A stretch of 64,000 bases of DNA. Source: Sesamum alatum. Its lineage: Eukaryota > Streptophyta > Magnoliopsida > Lamiales > Pedaliaceae. Made by a program: the position numbers and the translations under genes. The stretch covers positions 19,559,188 through 19,623,187 of the forward strand of contig JACGWO010000012.1 of NCBI GenBank assembly GCA_034509735.1. The letters are read 5' to 3'. How positions within the stretch are numbered: position 1 is the stretch's first letter; every line of letters starts with the position of its first letter. Under the pieces are notes generated by a model. The model had not been told where the DNA came from. It did no database searches and saw nothing but the letters and a program-made list of their open reading frames with translations. This document shows positions 36,101 to 45,387 of this stretch, one piece after another.

Positions 36101-36314
36101 TGGTAACCAATATGATGGGCTTGGACCCGTTATCATCACCGGGCTCGTTGCCGGAAGAAGAGGGCTGGCCCGAATCGTCATCACTAATATCTAGCTTGGA
36201 CGATATGCCGTCGTTTCCGCTTCCGGCGGCGGGGTTGCGGTTAGCGAGTAGTTGTTGAAGATTGGAGACCAGCCCGGGTGGCAAGAAGTTGTTCTTCACC
36301 GCCGGCGTTGTCAT
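33193..36314 (-). CDS. SurE-like 5'-nucleotidase/phosphatase (plant type)
   Basis: Ten minus-strand exons: 36314-36007, 35746-35652, 35492-35425, 35325-35282, 35183-35106, 35016-34863, 34334-34182, 34097-33987, 33596-33531 and 33291-33193. They join in frame to 391 residues with no internal stop. SurE proteins are metal-dependent phosphatases of nucleotides and related phosphomonoesters. Visible motifs are ILVTNSDGIESPGL at the N-terminal metal site, APQSDKSAAGHS, SGTPVDCVSLAL, VISGINKGSSCG with the conserved Asn, and FYSGVVAGAREA. A plant-specific C-terminal half follows (VTKQSLWRSTLSWQ, GAARRLATQKKN), ending LDWISSALQVGQ. The usual first Asp of the NDDG motif is Ser here; I recall non-Asp residues there in plant relatives such as At1g72880, so catalysis is uncertain. 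The upstream DNA carries a GA/CT tract. Confidence 0.94.
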
Positions 36315-36392
36315 TTGAAGAGGGAAAAGGAATAAGAAGTGGAATCTGATGAAATGATGGATGAGGAAGAGAGAGAGAACTCAAAACCCTAT

Positions 36393-36394
36393 GT

Positions 36395-36429
<35 letters not shown>
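36393..36429. repeat. (GA)n microsatellite upstream of SurE
   Basis: An AG run about 80 bases upstream of the SurE start, reading CT-rich in the direction of transcription. It probably lies in the 5' UTR or core promoter. Confidence 0.85.
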
Positions 36430-36430
<1 letters not shown>

Positions 36431-36691
36431 TCAAATGGTGGTTTTGGGATTTGTAGAGAGGCATGGGAGCACTGGTAGAAGTGTCTCCATTGGCGCGTGG
36501 TTCACACTTTGATGGTTGGGATTTTTGTACCTGCGGCTTCATATTTTTATTTTTATTTTTTTCCAGAAGTTTTGGAGTTTGTTTGAAATATTTATAAAAT
36601 TTTATTCGTGAAGATATTAAAATTTTTGGCGGCTAACATTAAATACCCTTTTGAAATATAGTTATATCTTTGAAAGTTTATTTTTTAAAAA

Positions 36692-37097
36692 TTAGTCGTC
36701 GCGGTTCACCGTTCTCAGGAGCAATTATAAAAAAAATATAATATGAGATGAAAAAAAAAATTATATGTAAAAAAATAATTGTGATGTGAGTAGATGTAAA
36801 AGAAAAAAGTTCGTAAAAAAAATATGAAGTGAGGTAAAAAAGAAAAAATAAATTATTATTGTTGGTTTATTAAAAATATAAAAGTTTGTGTGAAAAGGAA
36901 ACATGGAGAATAAGACGAGAAAAGAACATGGAATAGTGGGTCGAGAGGAAAAAAGATTTATAATTATGAGATTCTTAAAAAATATTAAAATTATTATTTT
37001 GAACATATTTTTATTTGAAGGGGAGAAATAAACTAAAGGGTGAATTTGGGTATTCAATATTTGGTATGACAAAGTTTTTCTTTTATAATAGAATAGA
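36692..37097 (-). mobile_element. Helitron-like element, copy 4
   Basis: Read on the minus strand it begins TCTATTCTATTATAAAAG after A at 37097 and ends with hairpin CGGT-GA-ACCG, six bases, then CTAA before T. The internal CATACCAA...TGAATACCCAAATT sequence matches copies 1 and 5. Confidence 0.65.
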
Positions 37098-38302
37098 TAA
37101 AAATTAATAGTATCAAAGTGAAAATAATATAAAAATTTTACCAATTTATTTAATGAATTTAAAAAAACATTTATTGGTAAGATTGTATTTTCTAGACGGG
37201 ACTTTCATTCTAAAAATGCTCCCAAAATAAGAACTAAAAAAAATAAGAACATATTTGGCAAGCAATGACTCTGATTACAGTAGAAATGGTGGTAATGGAC
37301 GATACACCAAGTTTAAAGGATGATTTTTTTTTTTCTTAAAAAGAAAAAAACAAGTTTTATGCCAACTCAACACAAAGTTGGATTAAGGTTGAATTTGAAT
37401 GTAAAGTTAGGACAGACTCCACAGTCCAAATCATATTCATTGGACAGCATCTTTCTTTTATATTTGCTCATTTTCTAAAAAAATCAAACGATGTGAGAAA
37501 CTTTTTTTTTATTATTATTTTTGAAGTAGTATATAACAACCTAATAAAAAAGTCTACAATTTTTCATGAGTGTCCCATTTATGAGTATATTGGCCAACCC
37601 ATTAACAAGCTCCACAAATGTCTGATATACGATCACCTCTCCAAAAAATCTAATTTGTTAGAAAAAAAAATAAAATAAAATTTCTTATTTAATATTAATA
37701 TCTTAATATTATATTTAGATAAATCATGTATGTGAAATATTTCTTTCATAAATGGACGATAGTGAGATTCCAGCCAAAAACCTCTCATTTAGCCTAAATT
37801 TGATACTATTTTAAATATTAAATAACCGTACTCTTTATTTAATATTAATAATTTAATTTTATGAGATCTTTGTCAATTAGTACCACCCCGTCTTCATACT
37901 TACACGCCATCTTATGCATGTTCGAATATTTCATTACAAATTAATTCTATGAATATAATTTTTTAAATGTAAAAATAATGAAAAATTTATACGCATGATA
38001 CGTGTATATGTAATATAATGTAATTTATAATAAAACTTAATTTGGATTTTTCATAAATGGAACCTTTTATACTATTTTTCCATAATACTTTTTTCTTAAA
38101 GTAGTAAATTTTCTTGATACAATAATGTGATAATATAAATTTAAAAAAAAATAAAATAACCAAAAGAAAATTATTTTTTGGTTTTTGTTTATCACACTCA
38201 ATCTACTTGGACTTTTTTTTATTGTATTGGATCTTTTTCAAATATTCAATAAAATAATTTTGAAAACTATTGATATAATGTTATTAACTCCAAATCATAA
38301 TA
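37098..38302. other. AT-rich intergenic DNA
   Basis: No gene, RNA or clear repeat was recognised. Long A and T runs and a few meaningless short ORFs. Confidence 0.4.
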
Positions 38303-38555
38303 TCTATATTATTATTAAAAAAAAAAAAAACTCTACTGTCGTACCAACTTTTGAATATTCAGATTTATCCTTTCAATTCATTACATCCCCCAATAAATTT
38401 TTGTCACAATATTAGTTTTAATTTTTTTAATAAATTTGTCAAAATACCACTTAAACTGGAATATACTTCAACTTTTGATAGACCAACCCATCTAAAAAAA
38501 TTAATTATATATAAATTTAAATACTTTCACACACACAATGTGTGTGTCGTGTACC
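38303..38555 (+). mobile_element. Helitron-like element, copy 5 (eroded)
   Basis: Starts TCTATATTATTATTAAAA after A and shares GTACCAACTTTTGAATATTC and TTTATCCTTTCAATTC with copy 1. A CACACACA/TGTGTGTG hairpin near 38530-38548 may be the 3' hairpin. The terminal CTRR is not intact. Confidence 0.45.
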
Positions 38556-38815
38556 TATAATATATACATTTTTTTTTCTATTCTCTAAATATTACATAAA
38601 ATTCTATAGTTAATTAATTTTAAATAATTGGGGCGGGGATCCAACGCCCAAAAAGCGAGGCGTGGGCTCCACCGCCCGAATCTGCTTTAAAAGAGTAATA
38701 ATGGTTAAAAAGTGTTTTGAACGTGCATGGGACCGCCCATAATGGAGCGTGTTCGGCTGGTCACATGGCCAATAACCATTTTTTCACCTTTTTCCCGTAA
38801 CCATTTGTAAAAAAC

Positions 38816-39618
38816 AGGTTAAATACTATTACCACCCTTGAAGAATTTATTCCATATCAATTATTTCGAAAGTATTAAAATCTTCAAAAAAAATCTCGGG
38901 TTTTTAACTCTTTTTATTTTTAAGTTAAAAAAATCCATTTTATCCTTACTAAAAAATTAATTTTTCAAAAAAAAAATTAAAAGAATTTTTTAAAATGCCA
39001 AAAACCACTTTTTTTTTTTGAAATTTTTGTCTAATTTTAGTTTCACTTATTCATCGAACTCTTTTTATTTTTGTAATGTTAAAGTGCTTTGAGCTCATTT
39101 TATTTTAGTTTCCCTTGTTTGTCAAACTAAATTAAAAATAAATTTATACACGCATATATATTTATATATTTACTTAAATAAGTATACAATTAATAAAATC
39201 GAAAGAGCTGATCATGTAATAAGAAAATATATAATTAATATATATTTATATATATATGGTAATTATATAAATGTGAAAATTATATAAATGTATAAATTTA
39301 TTTTTAACTTGGTTTGACAAATAAGTGAAACTAAAATAAAATGAGCTCCGAATACTTTAGAATTATAAAAATAAAAAGAGCTCGATTAATAAGTGAAAAT
39401 AAAATTAGATAAAACTTAAAAAAAAGAGTGGTTTTGGTATTTTAAAAATCCCTTTAATTTTTTTCATAAATTAATTTTTAGTAAGGATAAAATGAACTTT
39501 TTGAACTTTTAAAATTAAAGGTGTTAGAAGGTCAGGGGGTTTTTCGAAGGTTTTAATACTTTAAGGGGGTAATTGATATAGGATGGATACTTCACGGGTG
39601 ATAACTGTATTTAACCTT
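38816..39618. mobile_element. Large palindromic (foldback) element
   Basis: About 800 bp of two inverted arms. AGGTTAAATACTATTACCACCC at the left mirrors GGGTGATAACTGTATTTAACCT at the right. Inner landmarks also pair: AAATCCATTTTATCCTTACT with AGTAAGGATAAAATGAACTT, and ATGAGCTC-type blocks with GAGCTCATTTTATTTTAGTTTC. An AT-rich centre lies near 39150-39280. No ORF. Confidence 0.8.
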
Positions 39619-39689
39619 AAAAAATATTAAGAACGAATAAAATTATGTTTAGTATTATTTTTCAAGTGACATTAAAAGGGTAATACCCG

Positions 39690-39914
39690 TCTGAAAATAT
39701 AAAATTGCACTTTTTCCTAAAAAAAAGATTTGAAATTACACTTACATTCCCTCCAAAAATCCGCCATTTACACTTGACCCCTTTCATTAGGATTTGGACA
39801 AAAAATTTGACATTAGCAAAAAAATTACATAAATTTTTAATTTTACATTTCATTTAACATTACCATATAATAATTTTTGTACTTATATGAAAAAAAATTG
39901 TAATGATGTATCAC

Positions 39915-39950
<36 letters not shown>

Positions 39951-40000
39951 TACATTTATTCTCTTATAAATACAAAAATATACACAAGAATATCAAATGA
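39690..40000. mobile_element. Truncated foldback element (left half)
   Basis: Matches the left 300 bp of 55009-55496: TTACACTTACATTCCC, CATTTACACTTGACCCC, ATTAGGATTTGGA and CTTATAAATACAAAAATATAC occur in the same order. The right arm is missing. An (AT)n run lies at 39920-39946. Confidence 0.6.
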
Positions 40001-40003
40001 GGA

Positions 40004-40132
40004 GCGATTGTCTCTTGTAGGAAGAGTCCCTTGTAATATGTAAAGTTAATATAATACCATAGATACAACTATACATTGCAACAATATTTCTCATGTGTAA
40101 ATCGATTGTCTCTTGTAGGAAGAGTCTCTTGT
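40004..40132. repeat. Pair of about 30-bp direct repeats
   Basis: CGATTGTCTCTTGTAGGAAGAGTC(C/T)CTTGT occurs at 40004-40034 and 40103-40132, about 70 bp apart, just upstream of the LINE remnant. Confidence 0.8.
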
Positions 40133-40457
40133 CTCTCGGTGACGAGTTAGGGATAGTTTAGGAGCGTTAGGGTGTGAGAGTACATGTGCATAGGGTGGAG
40201 CTCGGTTCGACCCGGTCGGAACTTGCTTGTTGTTGGTGTGTTTGATGAAGGACCCATCTGCGTTGTTTTGTTACTTTATTTTTTTTTTTTTTTTCTATTT
40301 TCTATTTCGCCTAGTGTTTTTGCAGTTGTATTTTTGTTTCCTAACGCTTTGTTCCCATATTATCGTGTGGTATGACTTCTTGTAGGTGTCCGGCGGATTG
40401 TATGGTTTTTCGACTACCGGGTTTTGAGGGTACAGTGTTTTCTCAGGCACAATTCGA

Positions 40458-43070
40458 ATGGAGGTTGCGGCAGAGAGGCTGGGAAATCCCTGGTGTTGAC
40501 GGAAGAGGAAGGAGAACGATTGGTTATTCCGCAAGGGGTTTGGTCTGGGACGATTGAGCAAGATGGAATTTATATGGTGGGACGGTTACTTTCACCGAAA
40601 GCATATCATATTGAATACATCCGATCAACTCTCGCATCAGTTGTCAACCCGCTGAAAGGAATGGATGTTACTAGGGGTGGCAATTTAACCCGGACCTGGT
40701 AAAACCCGCCCCGGACCCGCCCCTAATGGGGCGGGTCCGGGTCCAAAAATTTGAAGATGGGGCGGGTCCCGGGTCCTAAGAATTAGGACCCGGCCGGGTT
40801 CGGGGCGGGTTCCGGGTCCTTAAGGACCCGCCCCGTTTAGAGATATATATATATATTTCTTTTATTTAATTATGATAGAATAAACAGTAACAAATATTGT
40901 ATCATTTAATTTGTTTATTGTTAGGTACATCTTCAATAGTTTGATAAATTGAAAAAATTATCCCACAATATTTAACGATTAGAAAGACGAAAAAGTTTTA
41001 CTAATCTCTAATAAATAATTCAATAATGAATTGTTTGAGTTGTTCTATTTATGAACAATTTTATTTATACTTGAAATTCTTTTTCGACTTGAATTTCAGT
41101 TAGATCATGAACAAATAATTTTATTTGTAATTGATATATTAAATTTAATTTTTTTTTTATTTGTAAAACAAATAAAAAATAAAAAAAAAATTAAAAAAAC
41201 CGAAAGATCTACCGGGGTTTAGACCCGCCCGGCGGGTTTTTGTACCAGGGGCGGGGCGGGGCGGGGCGGGTCCCGGGTCCTTCCCGAGAGTTGGCGGGGT
41301 GTGGTTCTCGGGTTCCACCCCAAACCCGCCCCATACCCGCCCCGTTGCCACCCCTAGATGTTACAGAGAATAGGAGGAAATCATCTGCTGTTTAGTTCAA
41401 TCATGCTCCGGTAGGAAACGGATGATAGAGGGTATCCTTGGATGTTCGAGAGGCACCTGTTGGTACTTAGTCCGACTGGAGATGGATGACAAGCCGCAGA
41501 CATTACAGCTGAACTGGTGTTCATTTTATGTACACATACATGAGCCCCCCGATGCGACAACGAAACTATAAAGCGATGGCTTTGGTAATTGTCGGTAACC
41601 GAAAACTTGGCGGAGTCATAAGAGGGCGGATTCCAACCCCCAGAGTGCATGGGGGCCCGATATGCATGTTTAGTGTCCTAGTGGTTGGATGTACGCAAAC
41701 CGCTGCTAAGGTTTACTGCACATTACCTCGACCACAGGAGAGTAGTTAATTATATCATTCTCGTACGGAAGGCTCTCATTGTTCTGATTTTATATTTTGT
41801 GGTTGATGGAGGCATATAGCAGACACTGTGAGAAGCAGTATGAAAATGGGTACGTAGACCCCGGGGAGGAAAAACAGTATGGACCATGGATGTGTGCCAC
41901 CAATCTGTCTTAGCCCAGATCTGTCTACCTCCAAATTGAGCTCACCCGTCACACTCCAGTCCAACCTGAGTCCACATGTCTCGCCTCAGCCCAACCCGAG
42001 TCTACCCTCCCTGCCCCAGCCCAACTCGTATCTATCTGTCCCAGCCATGCCACAAAGGAATTACTAAGGCCTGCCCAAGTGTATCAGGTACACAAACAGA
42101 TACCCATGGTGGTTAGGGAATACCCATGTGCTGAAACATAATCTCTAGACATATCCCCACTCCCTCATCGTCGTCTTTCACCTAACTCCTCTCTTCCATC
42201 GTAACCTCCCTTGACCTCGATCCGATGCCTCTCCCCCCCTCCCCTCTCGACTGCGGCCAAATGAGCCCACCTGTCCGTAAACCGCCTAGAAAATTCACCT
42301 CCCCTAAAACCAAGCCTACTCAGAATAAAAGAAAATTACCGACGTCATTTGAGCTCCACTCAATCCAAAAAAACTCCATATTTTCGACCCCAATGGTGGA
42401 GGTTGCCTCAACAACCCCGCCGATCACCTATGAATGCCTTAGCTTGGGAACTGCTAAGGGGCTAGGCGGCCCTTAGGACAGTTTGCAAACTTAGGGAATA
42501 TCTCCGATAGTACAAACCCTCGTTGGTGTTGCTAAGTGAGACCAAATGAAGTAGGAAATTATTTTTAGATCATTTCAGTGAGAAGTTTGACATGTATGGG
42601 ATAGTAGCTGGAACCCAAAGGTAAGTCAGGTGGGTTAATGTTGTTGTGTGGGAGAATATCAGTTGTGGTGTAGATTTCTGTCTAATTCTTCGGATTATAT
42701 CGACGCTAAGTTACGAAGCAGGGGGCCCGAGAAGTGGAGAGTAACGGGTTTCTACAGGAGCCCTGAGGTGTCGAAAAGGAAAGAGTCCTGGGCACGACTG
42801 ATTCAGCTCAGTCAAGAAGTGAATTCACCGTGGTTGTTTTTGGGCGACTTTAACGAGGTATTGGCTTAGAAGGAAAAATAGGGGCTCCTTGACCTAATGG
42901 CAGATCGGGACTTAATCGAGAGGCATCATGCAGCGGTGTAGTCCAATTTAGAACGCAACCCATTCAGCTCAGTCAAGACGTCGTTGGGCTATGAGCAACG
43001 GTTCAAAGCGACACATTATTCGGACGTCGGAACGAGGGAGATGCGAAAAAGGTGCGCTCCTCGGCCACTT
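40458..43070 (+). pseudogene. Decayed L1-type LINE (ORF1 and start of ORF2), split by a hAT-type element
   Basis: ORF1 starts MEVAAERLG (40458) and continues after a frameshift as TEEEGERLVIPQGVWSG and VGRLLSPKAYHIEYI, the DUF4283 domain. After the insertion at 40672-41356 it resumes with FNHAPV, HFMYTYM and MALVIVGNRKLGGV. A degraded zinc-knuckle stretch ends near YVDPGEEKQYGPWM (about 41870). ORF2 endonuclease sequence follows: KWRVTGFYRSPEVSKRKESW and WLFLGDFNEVLA (42740-42868). Reverse transcriptase is absent. Many stops and shifts mark an old copy, much more decayed than the LINE at 56505-62122. Confidence 0.82.
40672..41356. mobile_element. hAT-type non-autonomous element with GC-rich ends
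   Basis: 685 bp with terminal inverted repeats TAGGGGTGGCAA / TTGCCACCCCTA and an exact 8-bp duplication GATGTTAC at 40664-40671 and 41357-41364. The arms are GC-rich repeats of GGGCGGGTCCGGGTCC type and their inverse around an AT-rich centre. The 8-bp duplication and the ends fit hAT MITEs. It sits inside the older LINE. Confidence 0.9.
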
Positions 43071-44059
43071 TAATGTCTACTGCTGGAACAAGGAAAAATA
43101 TTTTCAAGTCTAGTATAAGGGGAGCATGTATGGGTGAGGTCCAACTAGCGCTCCCTCGTGCAGCAAGGCACTAAATCAGCAATTCGTTGGGGCAAGGGTC
43201 GCTCTAGGCAACTCAAAGAGGGTGCTAGAGTCCCCGGATGGGAATGGAAAACTAAACGGGCGGCGTGGGGCCAGGATGGCCCACGGTTGGACAAAGGAAC
43301 GAGCCGAGAGGTTTTCCATGTGGATTATAGGGTTGCAGAAATCTCAGGGGCGTCACCTCTAGGCTGAATGAGCGATCGACGGCAATCACTCCAAGGCCTC
43401 GTGAGCTAACTCGTGACGTGTGCTATTGAGTTCTAGCTATGTACAGGAGTTTGTTGCTAAGATACGCAGTCGTGGGGCGACATTGCGCTGTGGGCGAGTT
43501 GAGAAGCCATGCCTAATGACAAAAAGGTATGTTGGGCATGCCGTGTGGGATCAATGCGAGATGTTGGCATATCGATTAGGCCTCGGACTTGTGATGTTGT
43601 CTTACTCAGGCGAGGGCCTAGAAGACATGGCATGTGAAGACATGTGCCCATGATGCACCGAGTGAGCGTGGGCATGCGATGGGCGTAAGAATGGCCCATA
43701 GTGTCAAGACGGAACAAGGATGCACTGGGCCATTGCGAGATGTAACGAAAGGACCCGATATTGTGGGCAAGATGCATGATGGCAAGCTAGCTAGTTGGGG
43801 CCGGAAACGAAGATACGCAAGTCGTGCGAGCCGCAACCCTCAGCGAACATGGGTATTTTGGATAGGCGAGTGCACAGGCACGAGGTGCTGCACAAGGATG
43901 CGTTCAAGTGTCGCGCTGGTGAGCTGCGAGGTCGAAGACAAATAGACGAGAAATCGTGAAGACTTGAATAGACATATCGAAGTGAGTTGTAAGCCTGAGA
44001 CGCCGCACGGCGAAAATAAATATTCTGTTGCGACATAAGAGTCCGCCCATCACATCGGG
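43071..44059. other. GC-richer unassigned region
   Basis: Base composition is clearly richer in G and C than the flanks, with overlapping ORFs on both strands (43457-43777 minus, 43634-43945 plus). None resembles a known family. It may be a decayed LTR or other old insertion; no ends were found. Confidence 0.35.
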
Positions 44060-44210
44060 TCAGGTTTGACCGAAGCAAACTAATCAGAGATCAAGTGTAT
44101 CTCTGTTTGATACACTTGCTATGTGATTGGTCACTTTTCCTGAACTGTACACCAATCATACGATAAGTGTATATACTTATCATATGATTTGGTTCAGGTT
44201 TTGCCGAGTC
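44060..44210. repeat. Palindromic dispersed repeat, copy 2 of 4
   Basis: TGATACACTTGCTATGTGATTGG is mirrored by CCAATCATACGATAAGTGTAT, with the outer ends CAGGTTTGACCGA and GGTTCAGGTTTTGCCGA. Confidence 0.65.
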
Positions 44211-44349
44211 GGATCCGGGCTATAATTTCTCTGGATAATAGATATGGATTCTAAAAAGCTTGTTTTCAGCTCGTGTTTAAAGGGTTATGACCCTGATCAC
44301 ACCTTTGGCCACTTAGGATAGTTTCGCACTGCAAAATTCTTACCCAAAT

Positions 44350-44494
44350 TAGGTTGAGCGAACCAAATCAATCACAGAGCAAGTATGATACATTTGTCGT
44401 CCGATTGATCATTTTTTCTGAACTATATACCAATCACACGACAAATATATTGCACTTATCATATAATTAGTTCAGATTCAACCAAACTCGATCT
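44350..44494. repeat. Palindromic dispersed repeat, copy 3 of 4
   Basis: Contains GATACATTTGTCGTCCGATTG mirrored by CAATCACACGACAAATAT, in the same arrangement as copy 2, only 140 bp away. Confidence 0.65.
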
Positions 44495-44782
44495 ATGTTA
44501 AAATTTTCCGATGCAAAAGTCTAAAAAAGCACTTAAGCTAAGTCTGTTGTAAAAGAAAGTTATCATAAATCTCACTACACACAAAGCTATAAATAACACC
44601 TAAGAGTTCATTTTCCACTGACTTTCTTAGCGTATTTTTTCAGATTAAACATTGGGAAATATATACCTAACTCCACCTACTTTGCAATTAACATTTTCTT
44701 ACCTAAATTTGAAAATTTAGATTAGGGTTATATTAATTTTGCCTTTCCAACTTTGCACGTTTTTACACTTTTGTCATTTCTT

Positions 44783-44819
<37 letters not shown>

Positions 44820-45387
44820 ATACTATATCATCTCAACTTTGCAAAATTTTATACTTGCCATATATAATCATTTTTTAGTTGATTTTCCTATTAGAAATAA
44901 CATCACATTGTAGTGCATATATAATATTTAAGAGCAATGTGATCTGATGCTTTTCACTTATACACTGCATTTGACGTTTTTCCAATGGAAAAGTCGCTAA
45001 AAAAGAATCATATATATCAAAATGCAAATTTCACAAAATTGAAATTGTAAGTTAACATAAGAAAAATTGAAATGACAAAGTATAAAAACAAATATCGTCC
45101 GCATGGCAAAATACAATTTACCGTTTCGATTACTATTAGACTAGCAACTGTAGTGTAGAGAGAAATGTGGTGACAACAGTAACGAGCCTCATACAAATTT
45201 ATGTATTGAATGAATTCCGATCTACCCTCACATTGAAAACTGTAAAAATTAAAAAAGAATGAAAATAATTATAAATAATCTCGAGAAATGTCGAATTATT
45301 GGTCTCACATCCATGAACGACAGAAATGCAGTTTAAAACTTGCAGTAGAAAAGGTACTAAGAATAGTATTTCCACAAAGATGGATAT
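44495..45387. other. Intergenic
   Basis: AT-rich with (TA)n at 44785-44822. 44640-45130 shows repeated phrases (TTTGCA, AAAATTTTATACTTG) suggesting an old MITE. No gene was seen. Confidence 0.4.

Noticed and set aside
43457..43945. Overlapping ORFs on both strands
   Set aside because: No family resemblance and no splice or promoter context; probably chance frames in GC-richer DNA.
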